DNA of 33,425 bases from GWA1-39-11 sp964360265 (lineage in GTDB: Bacteria; Patescibacteriota; Microgenomatia; Levybacterales; GWA1-39-11), in NCBI GenBank assembly GCA_964360265.1, contig CAYHUY010000009.1:1-33425 (forward strand), read 5' to 3'. Both the position numbers and the translations under genes were made by a program. Within the stretch, counting starts at the first letter, position 1; each line of letters begins with the position of its first letter. A model generated the notes under the pieces. That model ran no database searches and was not told the origin of the DNA. It saw nothing but the letters and a program-made list of their open reading frames with translations. Positions 13,875 to 21,307 of this stretch are shown one piece after another.

Positions 13875-14312
13875 ATGATGCAGATATCACAAAAGTACTT
13901 ACCTAAAAAGTTAGAAATTAAGCTGTTCGAGATATTTTTTGATTCTCTGGCTGGTCTATCAAACCGTTCTGATATTGAAAAATTTCTGCTTAGTCTCATT
14001 AGTCCATTTGAAAAAACAATGCTTGCGAAGAGATTAGGAATTGCTATTCTTTTAACGAGGGGATACAACCAAGAGGAGATAAGGAAAATCCTAAAAGTTT
14101 CTCAGGAAACTGTTTCGCGCGTTAATATGGTTCTTAACTATAGGGGAGATGGATATAAAATGGTAATTAAAAAGACATTACAAAAAGAACAATTCGAAGA
14201 ATTGTTTGGTGAACTTATCAAAGAAACTCTTTCTGTGTTTTCGTATTCATCGTACAGAAAAGTGCCAGGAATAGAAGCTCCTAAGCCTTCCAAAAAAACT
14301 CCGCTTGGATAG
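13875..14312 (+). CDS. TrpR/YerC-like transcriptional regulator
   Basis: 145 residues. The core KFLLSLISPFEKTMLAKRLGIAILLTRGYNQEEIRKILKVSQETVSRVNMVLNYRGDGYKMVI fits the Trp-repressor superfamily, YerC/YecD branch: a helical dimerisation part, then a helix-turn-helix with GYNQEEIRKILKVSQETVSRV. A helical tail and a basic Pro-Lys C-terminus (APKPSKKTPLG) follow. No Trp-binding residues can be assigned with confidence, and YerC proteins do not necessarily use tryptophan. There are no tryptophan genes in the window. Two ATG codons (13875, 13878) are possible starts. Confidence 0.8.
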   Translation: MMQISQKYLPKKLEIKLFEIFFDSLAGLSNRSDIEKFLLSLISPFEKTMLAKRLGIAILLTRGYNQEEIRKILKVSQETVSRVNMVLNYRGDGYKMVIKKTLQKEQFEELFGELIKETLSVFSYSSYRKVPGIEAPKPSKKTPLG

Positions 14313-14347
14313 TTGTAAAACTGTCTAAAATGTGGTTTACTTAGTGG

Positions 14348-14821
14348 GTGGAGAAAGATAATATAATCCATGATTTTGATAGTGGGAGTAATTCGAGCAA
14401 AGCTTCAAATTTTAAAGCCTCTGCTCTTTCATTTAAGTCTCCTCTTGCGCTGTTCTTAATTCTCGCTGTTTTGGGGGTGGCCACAGGATATGTAGTTGCC
14501 GTAACAACGGGATCATCCATTATTCCACTAGGTTCTGACACGAAACAATCAGTAAATACTGCAAAGGGTCAAATCTTTGGATCCAAAGAAAAAAAAATAT
14601 TCAAGGATAATGCGGAAGGAACTTTGAAGGTAGGCGGAATAGATGGGGAAGGGGCGTATCATTTAGAGCGCTCGGGGGGAGAATCGCAAAATGTTTATCT
14701 TACGTCATCTATTTTGGATCTATCTGTTTTTGTAGGAAAAAAAGTAAAGGTTTGGGGAGAAACTTTTGCCGCTGAAAAAGCGGGTTGGCTAATGGACGTT
14801 GGGAGACTTCAGGTATTATAG
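14348..14821 (+). CDS. Membrane-anchored protein with small beta-rich outer domain
   Basis: 157 residues with a GTG start. The N-terminal 30 are hydrophilic, then one membrane helix (SPLALFLILAVLGVATGYVVAVTTG, about 31-55). The outer part (GTLKVGGIDGEGAYHLERSGGESQNVYLTSSILDLSVFVGKKVKVWGETFAAEKAGWLMDVGRLQVL) reads as five short strands with the V-G-K-K-V-K-V-W-G-E-T pattern typical of OB-fold-like domains. That pattern is the only clue to function; no family is recognised with certainty. It lies between a regulator and the ftsEX operon, in the same direction. Confidence 0.65.
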   Translation: MEKDNIIHDFDSGSNSSKASNFKASALSFKSPLALFLILAVLGVATGYVVAVTTGSSIIPLGSDTKQSVNTAKGQIFGSKEKKIFKDNAEGTLKVGGIDGEGAYHLERSGGESQNVYLTSSILDLSVFVGKKVKVWGETFAAEKAGWLMDVGRLQVL

Positions 14822-14866
14822 TTTGAATATTGGAATAGGTGGTTGTTGTTTTAACTATTTTTTCTC

Positions 14867-15718
14867 ATGATTCGATTCAACGATGTTACAAAAAAATTTG
14901 GTGCGGGAGATCCTGCTCTTGAAAAAATAAACTTTTTAATTAATAGAGGTGCCTTTGTTTATTTGACTGGACCAACCGGATCAGGCAAAACCACTATTTT
15001 TAGACTTATAATTCGCGATTTATTTCCAACCGAAGGTTTAATTACATTGGGTGAGTGGAATATAGGTTCACTTCCAAAGTCAAAAATCCCAAAGCTTAGA
15101 CGGAAGGTTGGATTTGTTTTTCAAGACCTAAAGCTTCTTTTTGACAGAACTGTAGTTGAGAATATAATGCTTCCGCTTGAACTTTCTGGAATGAATGAGA
15201 GCGAAGCAAGAAGAAGATCACAGGAGACACTTATGGAAGTGGGGCTTGAGGGAAAACAAGACATGTTCCCACTACAGCTTTCTGGCGGAGAAAAACAAAG
15301 AGTCGCAATTGCTCGTGCGCTTGTGTTTGAGCCTGAGGTTATTCTTGCTGATGAGCCAACAGGAAATTTAGATACCGGGACATCTTTTCAAATCCTTGAT
15401 CTTTTAAAAAGCATCAATAAGCGGGGCACAACCATTTTCATTGCTACTCATGATGAAAAACTTCTTGATAAGTCCTACAGATTAATAGTTCTTGAGCGAG
15501 GGAAGATTGTCCAAGATAAGAAGGTTGTGACAGGCGAAGAAAGTAAAAATCAAAAGAAAGAAACGCATAGTAAAAAATCTGAAGAAGATACAACCGACGA
15601 AAATATTAAAACGGAAAAAGAAGACCTGCCTGCCGGCAGGCAGGGTACAATAAAACTTGAAACCTTGGAAGTGTTGGATAGCGCTTTAAACGATCAGGAG
15701 GATAAAGATGCATCTTAG
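14867..15718 (+). CDS. ftsE: Cell-division ABC ATPase FtsE with long C-terminal tail
   Basis: Forms the FtsEX complex, which uses ATP hydrolysis at the septum to activate a wall hydrolase outside. The ATPase motifs are Walker A GPTGSGKTT (35-43), Q-loop VFQDLKLLF (84-92), signature LSGGEKQRVAIARAL (138-152), Walker B VILADEPTGNLD (158-169) and H-loop IATHDE (192-197). The family usually ends near residue 225. Here an extra ~60 residues of Lys/Glu-rich low complexity follow, containing DLPAGRQ (253-259) encoded by the same 20-bp palindrome as in secA. The last 11 bases overlap ftsX. The tail may be disordered and is an insertion hotspot rather than a domain. Confidence 0.96.
   Translation: MIRFNDVTKKFGAGDPALEKINFLINRGAFVYLTGPTGSGKTTIFRLIIRDLFPTEGLITLGEWNIGSLPKSKIPKLRRKVGFVFQDLKLLFDRTVVENIMLPLELSGMNESEARRRSQETLMEVGLEGKQDMFPLQLSGGEKQRVAIARALVFEPEVILADEPTGNLDTGTSFQILDLLKSINKRGTTIFIATHDEKLLDKSYRLIVLERGKIVQDKKVVTGEESKNQKKETHSKKSEEDTTDENIKTEKEDLPAGRQGTIKLETLEVLDSALNDQEDKDAS
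15625..15644. repeat. In-frame palindromic element, copy 2 (in ftsE)
   Basis: CCTGCCTGCCGGCAGGCAGG, identical over all 20 bases to the secA copy at 5381-5400 and preceded by the same GA. It is read in the same frame as DLPAGRQ inside the extra Lys/Glu-rich tail of FtsE. Confidence 0.85.
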
Positions 15719-16571
15719 TACTGTTGCGAAATACATAAGAAGGTCTCCTTATCAGGCAGCCTCAGCTGTGCTAATTATGAGTTTGACTTTTTTTGCCATT
15801 ACAATATTTGCAATATTGACAATTCTTTCCATAAGATTTATTGCTTATTTTGAATCAAGACCTCAACTTACCGTATTTTTTAAAGATGAGGCGAAACGAG
15901 TGGAAATTGCAGGTCTTGAAGAAAAACTTAAAGCAACTGGAAAAACATCAAGTGTTTCTTATGTCTCAAAAGAAGAAGCTCTCAAAATTTATAGGAAGCA
16001 AAACGAAAACGATCCAATTCTTTTAGATTTGGTGACGGCGGATATCCTACCAGCCTCCATAGAAGTTCAGGCGCTGCGTGCTGAGGATCTGTCCGAACTC
16101 GCCGATATAGTAAAGGGCTCAGAACTCGTTGAGGAAGTGGTATTTCAAAAGGACATAGTAGATACCCTTATTTCATGGACAAATGCTTTTAGGCAGATTG
16201 GCCTAGCTGTAATTACGATACTTGTAGTTGTTTCTTTGCTAGTTATCGTTACCATCATTGGAATAAAGATTACTGTTAGGCGGGAAGAAATAGAGATAAT
16301 GAAACTAATAGGTGCATCAAATTGGTTTATAAGAGCACCTTTTTTATTGGAGGGCGCCTTTTATGGCTTGGTAGGATCCGTTATTGGAGGAGGTTTTGCG
16401 ATAGGTCTATTTTATTACTTTTCGCCAACACTTGAGTCATTTTTGAGAGGTGTGGAAATTTTCCCGTTGTCTATTTTTATAATCCTCGAATTGTTTGCGA
16501 TCGAAGTAATAATTGCCTGTGTCTTAGGTGTATCCGCAAGTTATCTGGCAGTACTTCGATATCTAAAATAA
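15708..16571 (+). CDS. ftsX: Cell-division membrane protein FtsX
   Basis: 287 residues, the membrane half of FtsEX. Layout: cytoplasmic N-terminus, TM1 (SAVLIMSLTFFAITIFAILTIL, about 18-40), a large external loop (45-150) that in other species grips the coiled coil of EnvC, PcsB or RipC, then three membrane helices (IGLAVITILVVVSLLVIVTII; FYGLVGSVIGGGFAIGLFYYF; FIILELFAIEVIIACVLGVSASY). KITVRREEIEIMKLIGASNWFIRAPFLLEG is the conserved FtsX/MacB coupling region facing FtsE. AGGAGG (15696-15701) sits 6 nt before the ATG, and the start overlaps ftsE by 11 bases, so the pair is translationally coupled. Confidence 0.95.
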   Translation: MHLSTVAKYIRRSPYQAASAVLIMSLTFFAITIFAILTILSIRFIAYFESRPQLTVFFKDEAKRVEIAGLEEKLKATGKTSSVSYVSKEEALKIYRKQNENDPILLDLVTADILPASIEVQALRAEDLSELADIVKGSELVEEVVFQKDIVDTLISWTNAFRQIGLAVITILVVVSLLVIVTIIGIKITVRREEIEIMKLIGASNWFIRAPFLLEGAFYGLVGSVIGGGFAIGLFYYFSPTLESFLRGVEIFPLSIFIILELFAIEVIIACVLGVSASYLAVLRYLK

Positions 16572-17818
16572 TGCGATTTTTTAAGAACATTTATACTGTT
16601 CTTCTCTTTACTTTTTTTCTCCTCGCTCTAGTTGCGAGTGTTGATGTATTAGCTCAAACAGAAACTCCAACGCCAACCCCCACGCCAACCACCCCTGAGT
16701 CAAGTTCATCAAGTAATGTATGTATAAGCGTACCTGAATGCGCAGAACAAAAGCTTGACTGTTCAAAATGCATAGAGCACCTCACCAATAAAAAAAATGA
16801 GGCTTCAGGAAAAGCAAAAACTTTATCATCGGAAGTTGCAGTAATGAACAATCAGATTAAATTAACAGAGTCGAGGATCATGGCATCTGAGCAGAAGATA
16901 AAAGAACTCCAAGTTGATATTGAGATTGCAGAAGATAAAATTTTAGATCTTGAGACTGATATAGATCGTATCACTAGGCTCTTAGTTGAGCGCATAGCGG
17001 CCGTATATCAGGTGGGTAACGTTGAACCTTGGGAATTATTTTTGACAGCAGACAATATTAATGACGTCTTTAATAGACTCAAATATTTAAGGCTGGTACA
17101 GATATATGATAAGAAAAAAATTTACGCGTCCCAACAGGCAAAGACGGACTACAATAATCAAAAAGAGATTTTTGAGAATAAGGAAGATGAAGCTCAAGCG
17201 TTAAGCAAGAAACTTGATGATTACAACGCACAGCTTGAATCAGAAAAAGTCGGTAAGCAGGCACTTTTGACTGTTACGCGCAATGATGAATCGAGATACC
17301 AAAGGCTTCTTGCTGAAGCAAGAGCAGAGCGAGCAATTGTTCTAGGTGGAGGAACTGAAGTATTCTTGAGAAATGTAAATGCTGGAGATTCAATTGGTTC
17401 TGTAATAAATTCCGCATCGGGATGCTCAACGGGACGACATTTGCACTTCAGCGTTTATCAAGGGACAACAGCGCGCGATCCAAGCGACTATCTTTCGTCA
17501 AAAAGCTTTGAATATTCTTATTCTGATGGACAATATGGGTACTATGGAACAATAAATCCTCACGGAAGTTATCCATGGCCGCTCGATGATCCTATAAGAA
17601 TCAATCAAGGGTACGGGTCACATGGTTTTGCGCAACAATTTTATCCGAGCGGTTTCCATGACGGAATAGACATGGATGGAGGATTAGGCGTGAAAGTGGT
17701 GAGATCAGGTAAGCTTTATGAAGGAAGCTATAGTTGCAGTAACGGACCGTTGACGTATGCAAAAGTTGAACACGAGGACGGATTAATTACATGGTATCTC
17801 CACATATACCCCAATTAA
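16571..17818 (+). CDS. FtsEX-linked coiled-coil M23 peptidase with permuted catalytic domain
   Basis: 415 residues; the ATG shares a base with the ftsX stop. Signal peptide 1-29, PTPTPT stalk 31-42, a long coiled coil (about 75-140 and 180-255) as in EnvC/PcsB, then an M23 (LytM-type) peptidase. The order of the peptidase halves is reversed. The segment VNAGDSIGSVINSASGCSTGRHLHFSVYQG...ARDPSDYL (269-308), normally the C-terminal half with the H-x-H motif (His290, His292), comes first. The normally N-terminal half, PWPLDDPIRINQGYGSHG ... FHDGIDMDGGLGVKVVRSGKLYEG ... YAKVEHEDGLITWYLHIYPN (335-415) with H363-x3-D367, comes last. All zinc ligands are present, so an active hydrolase driven by FtsEX is likely. 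The permutation is my reading of the motif order. Confidence 0.85.
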   Translation: MRFFKNIYTVLLFTFFLLALVASVDVLAQTETPTPTPTPTTPESSSSSNVCISVPECAEQKLDCSKCIEHLTNKKNEASGKAKTLSSEVAVMNNQIKLTESRIMASEQKIKELQVDIEIAEDKILDLETDIDRITRLLVERIAAVYQVGNVEPWELFLTADNINDVFNRLKYLRLVQIYDKKKIYASQQAKTDYNNQKEIFENKEDEAQALSKKLDDYNAQLESEKVGKQALLTVTRNDESRYQRLLAEARAERAIVLGGGTEVFLRNVNAGDSIGSVINSASGCSTGRHLHFSVYQGTTARDPSDYLSSKSFEYSYSDGQYGYYGTINPHGSYPWPLDDPIRINQGYGSHGFAQQFYPSGFHDGIDMDGGLGVKVVRSGKLYEGSYSCSNGPLTYAKVEHEDGLITWYLHIYPN

Positions 17819-17840
17819 ATTGAATTAGACTAAATCTTTC

Positions 17841-17849
17841 TGTTAGACT
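17841..17849 (+). promoter_or_regulatory. Extended -10 promoter of the lamin-tail gene
   Basis: TGtTAGACT 9 nt before the ATG at 17859. It suggests the lamin-tail/tsa genes have their own promoter apart from ftsEX. Confidence 0.5.
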
Positions 17850-17858
17850 GAAAACGGC

Positions 17859-18665
17859 ATGAAGTTATTGTTTGGATTTTCGCTATTATTGTTCGCTTTT
17901 TTGCTGTTTCCAAATAAAATCTTCGCAGCAGATGTTTTTATTAATGAAGTTTTTTCAAATCCAGTTGATGAAAATGATGAATTCATTGAGCTTTTCAACA
18001 ATACAGATAACGAAATTAGTATTTCGGGATGGATAATCTCGGATAAAGTAAAAAGCTATATTATCTCCGGAGACATTGTAGCAAAAGGATACTTTTCAAT
18101 TAATAAAACAGCAAGCACTTTGCAATTAAATAACTCAGATGAGGAAATAACCCTTAAGGATTCATCAAACAATCTAATCGATTCGTTTTCTTATGCTGAT
18201 ACGGTTGAGGGTAAATCATGGTCGAGGATTCCTGATGGGATCGGTTCGTTTGTTAACAATACGAATCCCACTGAAGATGCTCCAAATTCAGCTCCACCAC
18301 CTACGTCGACACCGACACCGACTGATGAACCCACGACGACAAAAACCCCAACATCCACCAAAACCCCTACGTCTACTAAAACCCCTACTCCAACAAAGAC
18401 TCCGACCAAATTTCCAACTGCGATCTCTACTTCTAAACCGTCTGCAACAAGTAAGCCATCGCCAACAGCTTTAGAAGATGAAGGCAAAAAAGACAAGGGT
18501 GAGAATCCAACTCAAAAACCTGAAAGTGAAGTATTAGGAGCGAACACAAGCAAATCGCCATTTCTGTTTATTGCACTTGGTTTAATATTCATGGCAGCTT
18601 GTGGTATATTTGCATATCTTAAGTTTGGAGAAAAAATATTTTTATGGAAGAGAAAGAATTTATAA
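17859..18665 (+). CDS. Surface protein with lamin-tail domain, Pro/Thr stalk and membrane anchor
   Basis: 268 residues. Signal peptide 1-23 (LLFGFSLLLFAFLLFPNKIFA). Lamin tail domain about 24-130: DVFINEVFSNPVDENDEFIELFNNTDNEISISGWIISDK ... ITLKDSSNNLIDSFSYAD...GKSWSRIPDG, an Ig-like beta sandwich common in secreted bacterial proteins. A Pro/Thr stalk with a six-residue repeat TKTPTS/TKTPTP (about 160-185) follows, then a Ser/Thr/Lys linker, one membrane helix (FLFIALGLIFMAACGIFAYLKFG) and a basic tail (KIFLWKRKNL). No LPXTG-like motif is present, so it is anchored by the helix. The end overlaps tsaE by 22 bases. Adhesion or wall contact is plausible but unproven. Confidence 0.8.
   Translation: MKLLFGFSLLLFAFLLFPNKIFAADVFINEVFSNPVDENDEFIELFNNTDNEISISGWIISDKVKSYIISGDIVAKGYFSINKTASTLQLNNSDEEITLKDSSNNLIDSFSYADTVEGKSWSRIPDGIGSFVNNTNPTEDAPNSAPPPTSTPTPTDEPTTTKTPTSTKTPTSTKTPTPTKTPTKFPTAISTSKPSATSKPSPTALEDEGKKDKGENPTQKPESEVLGANTSKSPFLFIALGLIFMAACGIFAYLKFGEKIFLWKRKNL
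18334..18410 (+). repeat. 18-bp coding tandem repeat (TKTPTS)
   Basis: Three to four degenerate 18-bp units encode (T)KTPTS/KTPTP in the stalk of the lamin-tail protein. Third codon positions differ between units, so the peptide repeat is under selection or is old. The length may vary between strains. Confidence 0.6.
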
Positions 18666-19078
18666 CCCGCTCGGCAAGAGAAACTGAGGATTTAGGGCAG
18701 AAGCTTGCATACAACTTTAAACCTGGCAATATTACTGTTCTGACGGGACCACTCGGTGCAGGAAAAACAACTTTTGTTCAGGGAGTAGCAAAAGCATTTA
18801 AAATTAAGAGCCGAATAATTTCTCCCACTTTTGTTTTGCTTAGAAAACATAAGGGCAAATTAGACAAACACAAAATAAACCTCTATCACATAGATCTTTA
18901 TCGATTGGGAGGTTCGGAAATTAACAATATCGGTCTAAAGGATGTTTTTGAAGATTCGAATGGGATTTTTTTCATTGAATGGGGAGAAAAACATGAGAAG
19001 CTAAAAGCTTCTTGGGAAATAAATTTTGAAATCATGGGGAAAGACAAAAAGAAAATAACCTTAAAAAGTAATGAATAA
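18644..19078 (+). CDS. tsaE: tRNA t6A synthesis ATPase TsaE
   Basis: 144 residues. P-loop protein that works with TsaB and TsaD to place threonylcarbamoyl on A37 of ANN-decoding tRNAs. Walker A is GPLGAGKTTF (35-44). PTFVLLRKHKG and LYHIDLYRLGGSEI carry the conserved Thr and Asp-Tyr-Arg motifs, and GIFFIEWGEKHE contains the signature WGE (the Walker B-like acid). It begins inside the preceding surface-protein gene and overlaps tsaC by 8 bases. tsaD, the fourth partner, is not in the window. Confidence 0.95.
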   Translation: MEEKEFITRSARETEDLGQKLAYNFKPGNITVLTGPLGAGKTTFVQGVAKAFKIKSRIISPTFVLLRKHKGKLDKHKINLYHIDLYRLGGSEINNIGLKDVFEDSNGIFFIEWGEKHEKLKASWEINFEIMGKDKKKITLKSNE

Positions 19079-19649
19079 GAGTTTTGATAAGGCTGTCCGA
19101 ATTCTCAAAAATGGGGGGATTGTGATTTTTCCAACGGATACGGCATTTGGGATAGGATGCAGGATAGATAATGCTAAGGCGGTTAGAAAGCTATTCAAAC
19201 TACGAAAAAGACCTAGTGGCAAAGCTGTTCCTGTCCTTGTCTCATCGATCAAGATGGTTGAGAAGTATGTAGAAAAAATCGACCCCGACGTTCGAAGTCT
19301 CATGCAGAAGTACTGGCCCGGAGGATTGACTATAGTCTTGAAATGTAAAAAAGGAAAAATCTCAAATTTGGTTCGTGGAGGAGGAGACACTATTGGAGTA
19401 CGAATTCCTGCGCATCAAACTGTCCGCGAACTTATAAAAAAAATTGGAGTGCCTATTCTTGGGCCTTCTGCAAATTTTGCGGAAGGGAAAACGCCGTTTT
19501 TGATGTCTGATTTGGATTCAGGGCTAGTTAGAAAAGTTGACTTTGTGCTGCATGGACGTTGTAAAATTAAAGAATCCTCAACTGTTTTGGATGTAGTCAA
19601 AAAGCCATGGAGAGTAATTCGAGAAGGCGCCGTTCGGTTAGAATCATGA
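19071..19649 (+). CDS. tsaC: L-threonylcarbamoyladenylate synthase TsaC (Sua5/YwlC family)
   Basis: 192 residues. Makes threonylcarbamoyl-AMP from threonine, bicarbonate and ATP, the first step of t6A formation. The YrdC fold is clear: GGIVIFPTDTAFGIGCRIDN, LFKLRKRPSGKAVPVLVSS (with the K-R-P-x-x-K-A nucleotide-binding motif), YWPGGLTIVLK, TIGVRIPAH and GPSANFAEGKTP. There is no Sua5 C-terminal domain, so it is the short TsaC form. ATG and stop overlap both neighbours (8 bases with tsaE, ATGA with tsaB), giving a tsaE-tsaC-tsaB unit. Confidence 0.95.
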   Translation: MNKSFDKAVRILKNGGIVIFPTDTAFGIGCRIDNAKAVRKLFKLRKRPSGKAVPVLVSSIKMVEKYVEKIDPDVRSLMQKYWPGGLTIVLKCKKGKISNLVRGGGDTIGVRIPAHQTVRELIKKIGVPILGPSANFAEGKTPFLMSDLDSGLVRKVDFVLHGRCKIKESSTVLDVVKKPWRVIREGAVRLES

Positions 19650-19957
19650 ATAAATTGCATATTGATACTAGAGACAACAGTCGAATTATTGTTCGTTTAG
19701 ATAAAAATGGCGAGATATTCGAGGAAAAATCGGTTGCAAGTAAAAAAAGAGCACAAATAACGCTTCCTTTGATTGGGAAACTTTTAAAAAAGGCAAGACT
19801 TACAGTTTCCGATATTGATGAAATTAACGTAGAAAAAGGTCCGGGGGCCTTTACAGGCCTCCGTGTAGGGATTTCGATTGCAAACGCCCTTTCGTTTTCA
19901 GGATTAATAAAAGTGAACAGTAAGGAGTTTGGAGAGATAGAAACACCACGATATTAA
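19646..19957 (+). CDS. tsaB: TsaB, short form lacking the C-terminal domain
   Basis: 103 residues from the ATG that overlaps the tsaC stop (ATGA). The N-terminal ASKHA subdomain is present: LHIDTRDNSRIIVRLDKNG, TLPLIGKLLKKARLTVSDIDEINVEKGPGAFTGLRVGISIANALSFS; GPGAFTGLRVG is the family signature. TsaB normally has 200-230 residues. Here the protein stops soon after the first subdomain, at a TAA with no sign of a continuing frame. Because TsaB is a catalytically inactive scaffold for TsaD, the half form can still work, and such reduced TsaB proteins fit small-genome lineages. An earlier in-frame start at 19607 is unlikely. Confidence 0.85.
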   Translation: MNKLHIDTRDNSRIIVRLDKNGEIFEEKSVASKKRAQITLPLIGKLLKKARLTVSDIDEINVEKGPGAFTGLRVGISIANALSFSGLIKVNSKEFGEIETPRY

Positions 19958-19971
19958 TTCGGTTAAATTTC

Positions 19972-20007
19972 TAATTGACCTAATTAACCTAATTGATCTA
20001 ATTAAGG
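19972..20007 (+). repeat. Four 9-bp tandem repeats
   Basis: TAATTGACC, TAATTAACC, TAATTGATC and TAATTAAGG lie end to end between tsaB and the CAP gene. Each begins TAATT. No function is evident. Confidence 0.7.
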
Positions 20008-20018
20008 ACCAATCATTC

Positions 20019-20051
20019 AATGTTTTAATTGGGCATTGGATTTAAAACATT
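20019..20051 (+). terminator. AT-rich hairpin between tsaB and the CAP gene
   Basis: AATGTTTTAA (20019-20028) and TTAAAACATT (20042-20051) are perfect 10-bp arms around a 13-nt loop. It is followed by repeated TTAGAAA units (20052-20085), not by a T run. It could end the tsa transcript weakly or insulate the promoter at 20085. Confidence 0.4.
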
Positions 20052-20084
20052 AATTAGAAATTAGAAAACTTAGAAATTAGAAAT

Positions 20085-20093
20085 TGCTATAAT
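20085..20093 (+). promoter_or_regulatory. Extended -10 promoter of the CAP / sugar-nucleotide operon
   Basis: TGcTATAAT, a consensus extended -10, lies 6 nt before the ATG at 20100. It is the only clear promoter I see for the overlapping gene chain that runs to 26607. Confidence 0.7.
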
Positions 20094-20099
20094 GATTAT

Positions 20100-21044
20100 A
20101 TGTTGAGTTTTCTAAAAAACCTATTTATTCCTCACGAGAAGAATAACCATCGCGCCAAAATTCTCCACAATACGAGCATCTTCATAATCCTTATCTTAAT
20201 TATCTTTTCTTCTTTGTTTACCTATCTTGTAAAAACTGCAAGACCCGATATATTAGGGATATCTTATTCAATTTCTGAGAGCGAACTGCTTGTCTTAGTG
20301 AATCAAAAGAGACAGGAGAATGGTCTTCCTTCGCTTGAATTGAATTCTGCATTATCAGATGCGGCACGTAGAAAAGCAGCTGATATGTTGGAAAAAAACT
20401 ATTGGGCACATTTTCCACCCGATGGTTCAACTTCTCCATGGGGATTTATCAGAGCAGCCGGATATAATTATCTTTATGCCGGAGAGAATCTCGCGAAGGG
20501 ATATACGGAGTCATCTTCTACTGTTAATGCATGGATGGATTCCCAAACCCACAGAGATAATATATTATCAGGAAAGTACAAAGACGTAGGATTTGCTATT
20601 CTCCCAGGAACCTTGCAAGGCGAGGAGACTGTGTTGATTGTTGAAATGTTTGGTTCACAACCAACACCCGCTCTTGCTGCCGCTCCTGCGCCAGTGCAGA
20701 CTGTTTCCATACAAGAAGAAGAGAGTCCGCAAGTTGCCGTTGTGCAGCAAACCGTTGAAAGTGAAAAACAAATACCTAAAATAGAATCTAAAAACGAATC
20801 TGAAAATGAGTTAAAAACAGAAAAAAACAAAGTTGTTATAAGTCCTAAAATTGATGTGGGTTTGACAACGAGAGCAATATCAACCGTAGGATTATCATTC
20901 TTTGCCTTTGCTTTTATGATGGATCTTGTGATTATTGAAAGAAAAAAGATTCCTCGGATTGTGGGACATAATATAGATCATATAATGTTAATACTCGCCT
21001 TTTTGTTATTCTTGGTTTTGCAAAGAGGAGGAGTAATAATATAA
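20100..21044 (+). CDS. CAP-domain (SCP/PR1) membrane-anchored extracellular protein
   Basis: 314 residues. Cytoplasmic N-terminus, one membrane helix (IFIILILIIFSSLFTYLV, 27-44), then an extracellular CAP domain (61-186): LLVLVNQKRQENGLPSLELNSALSDAARRKAADM, YWAHFPPDG (His104), AGENLAKG (Glu129), WMDSQTHRDNILSGKYKDVGFAI (His151), VEMFG. These are the conserved cavity residues of bacterial CAP proteins. A Pro/Glu-rich linker (190-250) leads to two more hydrophobic segments (about 259-278 and 295-312). CAP proteins are secreted with mostly unknown substrates. Here it heads an operon of sugar-nucleotide genes, which suggests an envelope role. It shares one base with the next gene. Confidence 0.88.
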   Translation: MLSFLKNLFIPHEKNNHRAKILHNTSIFIILILIIFSSLFTYLVKTARPDILGISYSISESELLVLVNQKRQENGLPSLELNSALSDAARRKAADMLEKNYWAHFPPDGSTSPWGFIRAAGYNYLYAGENLAKGYTESSSTVNAWMDSQTHRDNILSGKYKDVGFAILPGTLQGEETVLIVEMFGSQPTPALAAAPAPVQTVSIQEEESPQVAVVQQTVESEKQIPKIESKNESENELKTEKNKVVISPKIDVGLTTRAISTVGLSFFAFAFMMDLVIIERKKIPRIVGHNIDHIMLILAFLLFLVLQRGGVII

Positions 21045-21307
21045 TGTTAGCAAAAATTCCACATCAATTTTATTATATCCTTGAACTTCTTGTGTTAACT
21101 TTAGGATTCTTTTTAATAATCATTGTATCTTTTAATTTATATCTTCAAACCATAAGTCTTATATCTGTATTAATTATTTATTCACTTTTGGGATTACTTC
21201 ATCATGTCCTCCACCATACATTAAGAAGAAAAATTGTGGTAGAATACATCTTGGTAAGCGCAGTAATTTTTACTGCCTTTATTTTTTTAAACATAGGTAA
21301 AATATGA
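21044..21307 (+). CDS. Small three-helix membrane protein
   Basis: 87 residues, nearly all membrane: FYYILELLVLTLGFFLIIIVSF, LISVLIIYSLLGLLHHVLHH and VEYILVSAVIFTAFIFLNIG. The loop HHVLHHTLRRK between helices 2 and 3 is rich in His and basic residues. It overlaps both the CAP gene (TAATG) and rmlA (ATGA). Its position suggests a partner of the CAP protein, whose C-terminus is also hydrophobic. No family recognised. Confidence 0.75.
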   Translation: MLAKIPHQFYYILELLVLTLGFFLIIIVSFNLYLQTISLISVLIIYSLLGLLHHVLHHTLRRKIVVEYILVSAVIFTAFIFLNIGKI

